The notes: generated by a model not told the origin, from the sequence alone. Shown: positions 1-6,023, counted from the stretch's first letter. The stretch: DNA of 6,869 nt from Clostridium sp. UBA6758 (GCA_002453475.1 DKGY01000101.1:19708-26576), one strand, 5' to 3'. Made by a program: numbers and translations.

Positions 1-395
1 CTAACGTGGATTGGAGCTTGATACCAGAAATGTTAAAGCTGGGAGGTATGGGGTATTTTGATGAAGAAACCCATAAGAAAGCTTTTGAAAACAGCTATAG
101 TACTATATTTGTATATGATAACGATAAACTTATTGGTTTTGGAAGAGCCTTATCAGATGGAGTTTATCAAGGAGTAATTTATGATGTAGCTGTATTGCCA
201 CAGTATCAAGGTAAAGGTATAGGAAAGTTAATTGTAAGTACTATACTAGAATCAATTTCAGGATGTAATGTGATATTATATGCTGCAAAGGGCAAAGAAG
301 GATTCTATAGTAGTCTTAATTTTAGAAAGATGAAAACTGGTATGGCTTTATTTAACAATGCTGAAAATATGAAAGAAAAGGGATTTATTGAATAG
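1..395 (+). CDS. GNAT-family N-acetyltransferase, 5' end missing
   Basis: This is the C-terminal part of a GNAT acetyltransferase, a family that moves the acetyl group of acetyl-CoA to an amine; the acceptor cannot be told from the sequence. Counting from the GTG at 6, the acetyl-CoA pyrophosphate-binding loop QYQGKGIG is at residues 66-73, preceded by the strand VIYDVAVLP. The family's late motif FYSSLNF is at about 100-106. The frame has no stop back to base 1 (an AAC codon precedes the GTG), and no ribosome-binding site is visible. I therefore read the GTG as an internal valine and the gene as running off the left edge, probably with only a few to about twenty residues lost. The visible 129 residues are a little short for a complete single-domain GNAT, which fits. 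No clear terminator follows the stop codon. Confidence 0.88.
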   Translation, partial: NVDWSLIPEMLKLGGMGYFDEETHKKAFENSYSTIFVYDNDKLIGFGRALSDGVYQGVIYDVAVLPQYQGKGIGKLIVSTILESISGCNVILYAAKGKEGFYSSLNFRKMKTGMALFNNAENMKEKGFIE

Positions 396-466
396 AAAAC
401 TTTAACAAGAAATATTTAAATAACCCTTTAATAATTTATAGATGAATATTATAATATTTAGAGAGG

Positions 467-527
467 CTAAATTATATGACTATTATAATAATTTAGATAT
501 TTTGAAAATTAATTATTTTATATCTAA
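467..527. repeat. Two overlapping AT-rich inverted repeats between the GNAT and peptidase genes
   Basis: The spacer 396-577 holds two perfect dyads. One is CTAAATTAT (467-475) with ATAATTTAG (488-496), 9 bp with a 12-base loop. The other is TTAGATAT (493-500) with ATATCTAA (520-527), 8 bp with a 19-base loop. They overlap at 493-496, so only one can form at a time, and the second straddles the predicted promoter spacer. They could be operator sites, a weak terminator for the GNAT gene, or chance symmetry in DNA that is mostly A and T. There is no convincing U-tract. Confidence 0.3.
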
Positions 528-530
528 GAT
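502..530 (+). promoter_or_regulatory. Predicted sigma-A promoter of the M42 peptidase gene
   Basis: A -35 TTGAAA (502-507) and a -10 TAAGAT (525-530) are separated by 17 bases. The start of transcription would be near 537, giving a leader of about 40 bases. The ribosome-binding site AGGAGG (565-570) lies 7 bases before the ATG at 578. Confidence 0.5.
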
Positions 531-577
531 TAAGGAATAATAGAAATATAAAATTTATATTATCAGGAGGGCGAGAA

Positions 578-1612
578 ATGATAACAGTAAACAAAGAAAA
601 GGTTTTAAATACAGCAAAAGAAATATTGCTTATTGATAGCCCAAGTGGATTTTGTTATGACGTTATGGACAAAATCCAATCAATGACAGAAGAACTAGAT
701 TATACTTTTGAAAAGACTGTTAAAGGCTGTGGAGTTATAACTGTTCCTGGAAAGAGTAATGACAAAGTAATAGGGTTATCTGCACATGTAGATACATTAG
801 GAGCTATGGTAAGATCTATTTCTAGTGAAGGTACTTTAAAGTTTACTTTAATTGGAGGACCAATAGTTCCTACTTTAGATGCTGAATATTGTAAGGTTAG
901 AACTAGAGATGGAAAAATATATAATGGAACATTCTTAAGTACAAGTCCAGCAGCTCATGTATTTGAAGATGCTAAATCTAAACCACGTGATGCTAAGAAT
1001 ATGGAAGTAAGACTTGATGAAGTTGTAAAATCTAAAGAGGATGTAGAAAAATTAGGCATATGCCCTGGAGATTTTATATTTATAGATCCTAAAACTACTA
1101 TAACAGAAAGTGGATTTTTGAAATCTAGATTTATAGATGATAAAGGTAGTGTTGCATGTTTAATGAATCTTCTTCACATATTAAGTAGTGAAAAAATAGT
1201 TCCTACCTATACTACCAAAGTATTTATATCTGTTTATGAAGAAGTTGGACATGGTTCAGCTTATATACCATCAGATATAACAGAAATGATAGCTGTAGAT
1301 ATGGGATGTATTGGAGAAGACTTATCTTGTACAGAATATGATGTTTCTATCTGTGCTAAGGATTCTAATGGACCATATGATTTTAATATGACTACAGACT
1401 TAGTAAACCTTGCTAAGAGTAACGAAATTAAATATGCTGTAGATATCTATCCAATGTATGGCTCAGATGTTGGAGCAGCACTTAGTGGTGGAAATAATAT
1501 TAAAGGTGCTCTAATAGGACCTGGAGTTCACGCTTCTCACGGAATGGAAAGAACTCACTACACAGCTTTAGAAGGAACAATAAAATTATTATATGCATAC
1601 TTAACAAGATAG
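578..1612 (+). CDS. M42-family metallopeptidase (aminopeptidase)
   Basis: This 344-residue protein is a cytoplasmic di-metal aminopeptidase of family M42 (the TET/YsdC/FrvX group), whose members form large oligomers and trim peptides from the N-terminus. The family's key positions are present: the metal ligand in SAHVDT (H70, with D72), the bridging aspartate in FIDDKG (D187), the catalytic and ligand glutamates in YEEVGHG (E221, E222), and the ligand aspartate in VDMG (D241). The last ligand is a histidine in HASHGMERTH, H321 or H327. The segment between about 73 and 180 matches the beta-rich inserted domain. The length is normal. The C-terminal HGMERTH pattern differs from the HSPVE pattern of classical members and recalls the M42 subgroup tied to the NAGGN osmoprotectant genes. 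None of those partner genes is nearby, so substrate and role stay open. The start is well supported by AGGAGG 7 bases upstream. The gene looks monocistronic, with its own promoter and terminator. Confidence 0.92.
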   Translation: MITVNKEKVLNTAKEILLIDSPSGFCYDVMDKIQSMTEELDYTFEKTVKGCGVITVPGKSNDKVIGLSAHVDTLGAMVRSISSEGTLKFTLIGGPIVPTLDAEYCKVRTRDGKIYNGTFLSTSPAAHVFEDAKSKPRDAKNMEVRLDEVVKSKEDVEKLGICPGDFIFIDPKTTITESGFLKSRFIDDKGSVACLMNLLHILSSEKIVPTYTTKVFISVYEEVGHGSAYIPSDITEMIAVDMGCIGEDLSCTEYDVSICAKDSNGPYDFNMTTDLVNLAKSNEIKYAVDIYPMYGSDVGAALSGGNNIKGALIGPGVHASHGMERTHYTALEGTIKLLYAYLTR

Positions 1613-1617
1613 TTATC

Positions 1618-1662
1618 AAGGCTCAACCTATCACTATAGATGATAGGTTGAGCCTTATTTTT
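1618..1662 (+). terminator. Strong rho-independent terminator of the M42 gene
   Basis: A perfect 16-bp stem pairs AAGGCTCAACCTATCA (1618-1633) with its complement (1641-1656) around a 7-base loop. A T-rich tail (TTATTTTT, 1655-1662) follows. It starts 6 bases after the stop codon of the peptidase gene. Confidence 0.95.
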
Positions 1663-1731
1663 AGAAGAAATTTTCACCATGAATAAAGCTAATAAAAATT
1701 TTGTAATAGTATAGAAGAAGTAGTGATTTTA

Positions 1732-1760
1732 TTTACAAATAATTCTATATTACGTATAAT
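1732..1760 (+). promoter_or_regulatory. Predicted sigma-A promoter of the EreA-like gene
   Basis: TTTACA (1732-1737) and a perfect TATAAT (1755-1760) are spaced by 17 bases. This is one base away from consensus at -35 and none at -10. Transcription would start near 1767, about 40 bases before the TTG start codon. The rest of the spacer 1663-1731 shows nothing else I can support. Confidence 0.68.
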
Positions 1761-1807
1761 TTAAATATGCACTAGATATAAATTTCATAGTGAAAAGAGG
1801 GGTATCA

Positions 1808-3190
1808 TTGAATTTAAAAATGAAAAAAGAGACTATTATTATACTAACCTTTGTGATAGGATTTATATTTTTATTAGGGGGAATGTATATATCATTGCCA
1901 GCTAATGAGAAAAGTTATATAAGAAAAAATTCTACTACTATAGACTTCACTAATTATGAGGATTATTCAGCATTAGAAATTTTTAATGATAGTATAAAAG
2001 ATAAAAAGATAATTATGACTAATGAAGAAAGAGGTATAAATGAAAATGCACAAATTCAATATAAGTTTATAACTTATTTAATGGATGAATGGAAGCTAAA
2101 ATATTTTTTAATTGATGCAGGATATTCAGAAGCTGCTATTATAAATGAATACTTGCAGACTGGAGATGAAAATTTATTAGAATCCTATAATAATAGTTCT
2201 ATGGGATATGGTTTTATTGGAGATTCAACGGTGTACATGCTTAAAAGATTATATTTAAAAAATAGTCAGCTTCCCGATAATAAAAAATTGAATATTATGG
2301 GAATAGGAATAAATGAGTCCTTTCAATCTGTTGACTTATATTTCAAAAGGATAATTAGTAGAAATTCAGATTTAACAGATAAACAAATAGAAAATATAAA
2401 TAAGTTTTTAGAAAACTTAAAAAGTAAAGAGATTCTAACCAATATAAGCAATGAAAAGGAGCTAGATGAGAGAAATAAAATAATTATAGGATATGTAGAA
2501 AACTTCTATAGTGAAATTAATACCAATGAAGATGCATATAAAGAAGCATTGGGTGAGGACTTTAATAATATAAAAATTGTTATAAATAATATAAAAAATA
2601 CGCAAGAAATTATGAAAACATATTATCAAGATGATTCAAATATGAAAAATGGGAATCAAAAATATTCTCAATATTTATATGATAATTTAAATAATTTCTA
2701 TAAAAGTATGAATATGAAAAGATGCTATATACATGTACACCAGATATATAACTATCAGCATGAAATTTTAGATGTAGATTTTTTAGGGTCAAAAATTGCA
2801 AAGGATAAGAAATTTAAGGATAAAGTTTTAGGAATCAATGTAATATACCAAAAAGGTAAACTTGATTTTAATAATACACAAATACAAATAAATGTAGCAA
2901 GAGAAGATTTCAATACTCTTATTCGGGAGTCTGAGTTAGATAAAGAGGATATGGTAATAAATTTAGATAATTCACGAAGCCCATATAGAAGAAAGTTTAC
3001 TCCTATATACTTTCCTTTTCCAGATGATGTCCTATATCCACAGGAAAATGTAAATGGAGAAGAAATCGGAGGAATTATAGGAAAAAACCAAGGAGTAACT
3101 ATTGATTATTTTCAAGGAGTAATTATTATAAAGAATCCTTCTATAGACGAATCTTATTTTAATAGAATATATGAGAATAGTAATCCGTAA
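1808..3190 (+). CDS. Membrane-anchored EreA-like (erythromycin esterase-like) protein, degenerate active site
   Basis: The function is not known. From the TTG at 1808 the protein has 460 residues. A short basic N-terminus precedes one hydrophobic segment (about 9-30), so it is probably an N-terminally anchored protein with its body outside the membrane. The body resembles the erythromycin esterase-like family. IIMTNEERG (68-76) followed by an amphipathic helix and YFLIDAGYSEA matches the family's GExxHG-helix-E-x-GYSDA region. LNIMGIGINE matches its G-I-D segment, and CYIHVHQIYNYQHE (H309, H311, H318) matches its later histidine region. The early catalytic histidine appears to be R75 and the G-I-D aspartate appears to be a glycine, so hydrolase activity is doubtful. 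I prefer the TTG start because GAGGGG (1797-1802) sits 5 bases before it. The in-frame GTG at 1790 has no SD site, and the ATG at 1820 is too far from one. The fold call rests on remembered family patterns only. Confidence 0.55.
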   Translation: MNLKMKKETIIILTFVIGFIFLLGGMYISLPANEKSYIRKNSTTIDFTNYEDYSALEIFNDSIKDKKIIMTNEERGINENAQIQYKFITYLMDEWKLKYFLIDAGYSEAAIINEYLQTGDENLLESYNNSSMGYGFIGDSTVYMLKRLYLKNSQLPDNKKLNIMGIGINESFQSVDLYFKRIISRNSDLTDKQIENINKFLENLKSKEILTNISNEKELDERNKIIIGYVENFYSEINTNEDAYKEALGEDFNNIKIVINNIKNTQEIMKTYYQDDSNMKNGNQKYSQYLYDNLNNFYKSMNMKRCYIHVHQIYNYQHEILDVDFLGSKIAKDKKFKDKVLGINVIYQKGKLDFNNTQIQINVAREDFNTLIRESELDKEDMVINLDNSRSPYRRKFTPIYFPFPDDVLYPQENVNGEEIGGIIGKNQGVTIDYFQGVIIIKNPSIDESYFNRIYENSNP

Positions 3191-3227
3191 ATGTCTCATT
3201 AAAATCATTGTAATAAAAATAAATGAC

Positions 3228-3278
3228 TTGAATTTATTGTAGCAAAGTATTATTCTAAAAGTGGGATAATAAATTCAA
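3228..3278. repeat. 11-bp perfect inverted repeat downstream of the EreA-like gene
   Basis: TTGAATTTATT (3228-3238) is the exact reverse complement of AATAAATTCAA (3268-3278). The stem can extend inward by two more pairs (3239·3267 as G·U, and 3240-3266). The loop is then 25 bases. A short run ATTTT follows, so this may be a weak terminator of the upstream gene. The left arm also supplies TTGAAT (3228-3233), which with TATTCT (3251-3256) at 17-base spacing could be a promoter. It could alternatively be an operator. Confidence 0.35.
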
Positions 3279-3283
3279 ATTTT

Positions 3284-3299
3284 CATAAAACACTTTATG
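3284..3299. promoter_or_regulatory. Short dyad upstream of the hydE promoter, possible operator
   Basis: CATAAA (3284-3289) and TTTATG (3294-3299) form a perfect 6-4-6 dyad that ends 7 bases before the predicted -35 box. The position suits a transcription-factor site, but I recognise no regulator consensus (no Rex-type TTGTTAA...TTAACAA site is seen). Chance symmetry is possible. Confidence 0.25.
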
Positions 3300-3306
3300 T
3301 AAAGGT

Positions 3307-3335
3307 TTAAAATAATCTAACAGAAAAGATATAAT
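3307..3335 (+). promoter_or_regulatory. Predicted promoter of the hydE-hydF operon
   Basis: A perfect -10 TATAAT (3330-3335) is preceded at 17 bases by TTAAAA (3307-3312), a 4-of-6 match to the -35 consensus. Transcription would start near 3342, just before the foldable leader that begins at 3345. This leaves a 5' leader of about 178 bases. A weaker alternative promoter is TTGAAT/TATTCT at 3228-3256. Confidence 0.5.
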
Positions 3336-3342
3336 AATCTAA
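3311..3342. repeat. 22-base-period direct repeat overlapping the hydE promoter
   Basis: AATAATCTAA occurs at 3311-3320 and again at 3333-3342, with a repeat period of 22 bases, about two helical turns. The first copy overlaps the end of the -35 box and the second overlaps the -10 box and the start site. Same-face spacing over a promoter is typical of paired binding of a regulator, but the motif is AT-rich and could be chance. Confidence 0.35.
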
Positions 3343-3344
3343 TC

Positions 3345-3437
3345 TGAAAGAAAACTATAAAACCAGAACCATAGGTATTGGCATATATTATGGGTCTAGC
3401 TTTCTTTCAATATTAAGATGGCTAGACTTTTATTTTA
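3345..3437 (+). promoter_or_regulatory. Candidate transcription attenuator / riboswitch-like leader of hydE-hydF
   Basis: Two mutually exclusive folds are visible. Fold A has an outer stem TGAAAGAAA (3345-3353) with TTTCTTTCA (3401-3409), 9 perfect pairs, enclosing AGAACCATA (3365-3373) with TATGGGTCT (3389-3397), 8 of 9 pairs, and a 15-base loop. Fold B is the terminator at 3392-3436. Its 5' arm overlaps both the inner stem and the 3' strand of the outer stem, so A would act as antiterminator. The folded element begins about 3 bases after the predicted transcription start, so any sensor must be small (about 65 bases) or bind from outside. I see no T-box sequence, S-box, preQ1, glycine or other familiar riboswitch signature. 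The signal that would choose between folds is unknown. Confidence 0.5.
3392..3436 (+). terminator. Intrinsic terminator inside the hydE leader
   Basis: GTCTAGC (3394-3400) pairs perfectly with GCTAGAC (3421-3427), and two G·U pairs extend it outward to 3392 and 3429. Further inner pairs (3401·3420 as G·U, then 3403-3406 with 3415-3418) close the loop to 8 bases, giving 14 pairs in 15 positions. The run TTTTATTTT (3428-3436) follows at once. It lies about 200 bases after the stop of the previous gene and 84 bases before hydE, so it is better read as an attenuator of hydE than as the end of the upstream gene. Confidence 0.68.
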
Positions 3438-3498
3438 GGTTAAGGATATTATAGAGTTAGATTGAATTTATAAATATAAAAATGAACTTACCTAAAAT
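3432..3498 (+). promoter_or_regulatory. Long-range stem in the hydE leader just before the ribosome-binding site
   Basis: ATTTTAGGT (3432-3440) pairs perfectly with ACCTAAAAT (3490-3498). After one bulged T (3441), AAG (3442-3444) pairs with CTT (3487-3489). That makes 12 pairs around a 42-base AT-rich loop. The 5' strand uses part of the attenuator's T-tract, and the 3' strand ends 8 bases before the AAAGGGG SD (3507-3513), so the SD itself stays free. It may shape readthrough RNA or shorten the effective leader. It was found by eye only. Confidence 0.33.
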
Positions 3499-3519
3499 TA
3501 TATTGTAAAGGGGAAAATT

Positions 3520-4569
3520 ATGATAAGAGATTTAATAGATAAGTTGGCGTTAACTAATGATTTATCTTCAGAGGAGTTATTGTATATATTAGATAATTTG
3601 GATGAAGAAAGTAAAAAATATTTAATAGAAAAAGCTCATGAAACTAGGATGAAGGTATATGGAGATAAAGTATATATACGAGGTCTCATTGAATTCACTA
3701 ATTACTGTAGCATGAATTGTGTTTATTGTGGAATTAGAGCAGAAAATAAAAATGCTGATAGATATAGACTTACTCTAGAAGAAATTTTAGAATGTACAGA
3801 TTTAGGAAATGAACTTGGATATAAAACCTTTGTATTGCAAGGTGGAGAGGATCCATATTATACAGATGAAAAATTAGTAGAAATAATTAAAGCTATAAAA
3901 AAGAGACACCCTAAAAGTGCTATAACAATTTCTCTAGGAGAGAGAAGTTATGAATCCTATAAGAAGCTCTATGATGCAGGTGCAGATAGATATTTATTAA
4001 GGCACGAAACCGCTACGAAAGAGCTATATGATAGATTTCACCCAGGAGCTACCTTTGAAAATAGAAGACAGTGTCTATATAATTTAAAGGAAATAGGATA
4101 TCAAATAGGAGCAGGATTTATGGTAGGATTACCGGGACAAGAAAACAAGGATTTAGTCAATGACTTAAGATTCATAAAAGAGTTAAATCCTCATATGTGT
4201 GGGCTAGGACCATTTATACCTCATAAAGACACAGTATTAAATGATTATAAAGCAGGTACACTAGAAAAAACTATAACTATGTTAGCTTTAGTTAGACTTT
4301 TAGTACCTAATATTTTATTACCAGCTACCACAGCTTTAGGTAGTATTAATCCTTTAGGAAGAGAGCTTGGAATTAAAGCAGGGGCAAATGTTGTTATGCC
4401 TAATCTTTCACCAAGACGCGTAAGAGAAAAATATTCTCTCTATGATGGAAAGATATGTACTGGAGACGAGGCAGCAGAATGTAGACATTGCATAGAGAAT
4501 AGAATAAGAAATGCAGGATTCCAGCTAGATATTACTAGAGGAGATAATATAGATTGGACACGTAAGTAA
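3520..4569 (+). CDS. hydE: [FeFe]-hydrogenase H-cluster maturase HydE (radical SAM)
   Basis: HydE is a cytoplasmic radical-SAM enzyme that processes the Fe(CO)2(CN)-cysteine product of HydG on the way to the diiron subcluster of [FeFe]-hydrogenase. The 349-residue protein is full length. The radical-SAM cluster motif CxxxCxxC is at C63, C67 and C70 (NYCSMNCVYCGI), and the SAM-binding LQGGED is at 106-111. GFMVGLPGQ (199-207) is a conserved barrel strand. The C-terminal cysteines C313, C321 and C324 match the second [2Fe-2S] site reported in Thermotoga maritima HydE, which many HydE proteins lack. The related radical-SAM enzymes ThiH, BioB and PylB are less likely because hydF follows directly. 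The ATG has AAAGGGG 6 bases upstream. The gene sits behind an attenuator-like leader and is the first gene of a two-gene operon. Confidence 0.95.
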   Translation: MIRDLIDKLALTNDLSSEELLYILDNLDEESKKYLIEKAHETRMKVYGDKVYIRGLIEFTNYCSMNCVYCGIRAENKNADRYRLTLEEILECTDLGNELGYKTFVLQGGEDPYYTDEKLVEIIKAIKKRHPKSAITISLGERSYESYKKLYDAGADRYLLRHETATKELYDRFHPGATFENRRQCLYNLKEIGYQIGAGFMVGLPGQENKDLVNDLRFIKELNPHMCGLGPFIPHKDTVLNDYKAGTLEKTITMLALVRLLVPNILLPATTALGSINPLGRELGIKAGANVVMPNLSPRRVREKYSLYDGKICTGDEAAECRHCIENRIRNAGFQLDITRGDNIDWTRK

Positions 4570-4590
4570 TTGATTATAAGGAGAGATAGA

Positions 4591-5781
4591 ATGAATACTA
4601 CACCTAACTCTAATAGAACTCATATAGCCATTTATGGTAAGACTAATGTAGGGAAATCATCTTTATTAAATAAAATTCTTGGGCAAGAAGTATCTATAGT
4701 CTCAGAGGTAAGGGGAACTACTACAGATCCAGTATCAAAGGCAATGGAATTAATTCCTATAGGACCGGTTTTGTTTATTGATACGGCAGGGCTTTGGGAT
4801 GATACTGAACTTGGAGCTTTAAGAGGTGAGAGAACTCTTGAAATAATGAAAAGAACAGATTTAGCTCTATATGTTATGGATTCAGATGATATAGATATGA
4901 AAGCTTATGAAGAAGTGAAACTAAACTTTAAAAAATATAATGTACCTAATATTCTTGTCATTAGTAAGATAGACACTTTGAGTGAAAATGAAATAATAGA
5001 TTTAAAAAATAAATTCTCGGAATGGGTATTTGTATCTTCTATAACTGGTGAAGGAATTGAAACTTTAAAGGGAAAAATTATAGCTATGGTACAAGAGAAT
5101 CAAGAAGAGCTTCCAATAATAGGAGATTTACTGCCTTATAATAGTAAGGTTGTTCTTGTGGTACCAATAGATTCAGAAGCACCCAAAGGAAGATTAATAT
5201 TACCTCAGGTTCAATGCATAAGAGATTGTTTAGATTATGGAATAAAAAGTTATATAGTAAGAGATACAGAACTTGAGTCTGCTCTAGGGGATATTAAAGA
5301 TATAGATTTAGTAATAACAGATTCTCAAGCTTTTAAAAAGGTAGATAAAATAGTTCCACCCCATATTAAGTTAACTAGTTTTTCTATGCTATTTGCAAGA
5401 CATAAAGGAGATTTATCTGTATTTGTAGAGGGAGCTAATAAAATCAAAGAGCTTAACAAAAATTCACGAATACTTATATCAGAAAGCTGCTCTCATAATG
5501 TTTCACATGAGGATATAGGAAGAGCTAAGATTCCAAAACTTTTAAATAAACATTTAGGATATGAACTCACCTATGAATATAGAGTTGGACATGATTTTCC
5601 AGAGGATATAGAAAAATATGATTTAATAATTCATTGTGGAGCATGTATGATAAATAGAAAAACTGTTATTAACAGAATAGATCAGTGTAAAGATAAGGGA
5701 GTCGCTATAACTAACTATGGAGTCATACTTGCATATTTAACAGGGATTTTAGATAGAACTTTATCTATTTATAAATTGTAA
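4591..5781 (+). CDS. hydF: [FeFe]-hydrogenase H-cluster maturation GTPase HydF
   Basis: HydF is the GTPase scaffold that receives the diiron precursor made with HydE and HydG and delivers it to the hydrogenase. Counted from the ATG at 4591 the protein has 396 residues. The GTPase motifs are in order: P-loop GKTNVGKS (16-23), DTAG (64-67), SKID (125-128, in place of NKxD) and VSSIT (148-152). A middle dimerisation region follows. The C-terminal cluster-binding domain carries ESCSHN (C300, H302) and HCGAC (H348, C349, C352), the three cysteines that hold the [4Fe-4S] cluster. The frame is open back to a TTG at 4570, but AAGGAG (4578-4583) is 7 bases before the ATG and would fall inside the longer form, so ATG is the start. 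The gene begins 21 bases after the hydE stop, which implies one transcript. Only 23 bases separate its stop from the next promoter, and no clear terminator is present. Confidence 0.96.
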   Translation: MNTTPNSNRTHIAIYGKTNVGKSSLLNKILGQEVSIVSEVRGTTTDPVSKAMELIPIGPVLFIDTAGLWDDTELGALRGERTLEIMKRTDLALYVMDSDDIDMKAYEEVKLNFKKYNVPNILVISKIDTLSENEIIDLKNKFSEWVFVSSITGEGIETLKGKIIAMVQENQEELPIIGDLLPYNSKVVLVVPIDSEAPKGRLILPQVQCIRDCLDYGIKSYIVRDTELESALGDIKDIDLVITDSQAFKKVDKIVPPHIKLTSFSMLFARHKGDLSVFVEGANKIKELNKNSRILISESCSHNVSHEDIGRAKIPKLLNKHLGYELTYEYRVGHDFPEDIEKYDLIIHCGACMINRKTVINRIDQCKDKGVAITNYGVILAYLTGILDRTLSIYKL

Positions 5782-5804
5782 ATAATTCCATATTAAATAT
5801 AAAT

Positions 5805-5833
5805 TTGACAATACAGGCAGTAAGGTTTAAAAT
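5805..5833 (+). promoter_or_regulatory. Predicted sigma-A promoter of the SulP transporter gene
   Basis: A perfect -35 TTGACA (5805-5810) is followed at 17 bases by TAAAAT (5828-5833), one base from consensus. Transcription would start near 5840 and leave a leader of about 184 bases before the ATG at 6024. Confidence 0.7.
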
Positions 5834-5836
5834 GTG

Positions 5837-5984
5837 TATGGGTGCAAAAATATGTTTTGCACTCATAAATAATAGCATAAGCATTAGGCTTCAGAGGATA
5901 GCAATATTCCACTGAGGCTATGTTCGTTGCCCAAATATTCTACTTTAGTACTTAGTAGTGGAAATAAGTATTAAAATAGAATAT
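5837..5984 (+). promoter_or_regulatory. Structured 5' leader of the SulP gene: three tandem hairpins
   Basis: Hairpin 1 pairs 5837-5849 with 5855-5867 (13 pairs, one G·U, 5-base loop) and lies at the predicted transcript start. Hairpin 2 spans 5880-5924: AGCAT with ATGTT, a TA bulge, GGCTTCAG (5887-5894) with CTGAGGCT (5912-5919), then GGA-TA against TA-TCC closing a GCAA tetraloop (5901-5904). Hairpin 3 pairs 5935-5954 with 5965-5984, 19 of 20 positions with one G·U and one mismatch, around a 10-base loop. None is followed by a T-tract, so these do not look like terminators, although hairpin 1 or readthrough might stand in for the missing hydF terminator. The arrangement suggests a cis-acting RNA element. 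I cannot match it to a known riboswitch family. Confidence 0.48.
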
Positions 5985-6023
5985 CGTTGAGTGACTAAAG
6001 CTAAAGTAAAGGATGGAGAAAAG

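Noticed and set aside
442..540. Possible 32-residue open frame starting at ATG 442
   Set aside because: There is no SD site before the ATG, the composition is just what AT-rich DNA gives by chance, and it overlaps the predicted peptidase promoter.
1679..1714. Eleven-codon frame after the M42 terminator
   Set aside because: It has no SD site, is very short, and lies upstream of the next predicted promoter.
2610..2801. Minus-strand open frame of 63 codons
   Set aside because: It lies wholly inside the EreA-like gene, has an anomalous composition rich in His, Tyr and Asn, and shows no sign of being a gene.
3345..3440. T-box, SAM, preQ1 or glycine riboswitch ahead of hydE
   Set aside because: The conserved T-box sequence and the core sequences of these riboswitches are absent. 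Only the generic antiterminator/terminator layout is shared.
3191..3519. Rex (NADH-sensing) operator expected for a hydrogenase-related operon
   Set aside because: No TTGTTAA-N4-TTAACAA-like dyad was found in the hydE upstream region.
4570..4590. TTG at 4570 as the hydF start
   Set aside because: The only good SD (AAGGAG, 4578-4583) lies downstream of it and is ideally spaced for the ATG at 4591.
5832..5915. Possible 27-residue leader peptide in front of sulP
   Set aside because: A weak AAGG lies 6 bases upstream, but the ATG precedes the predicted transcript start (about 5840) and the frame runs through hairpins 1 and 2. RNA structure explains the region better.
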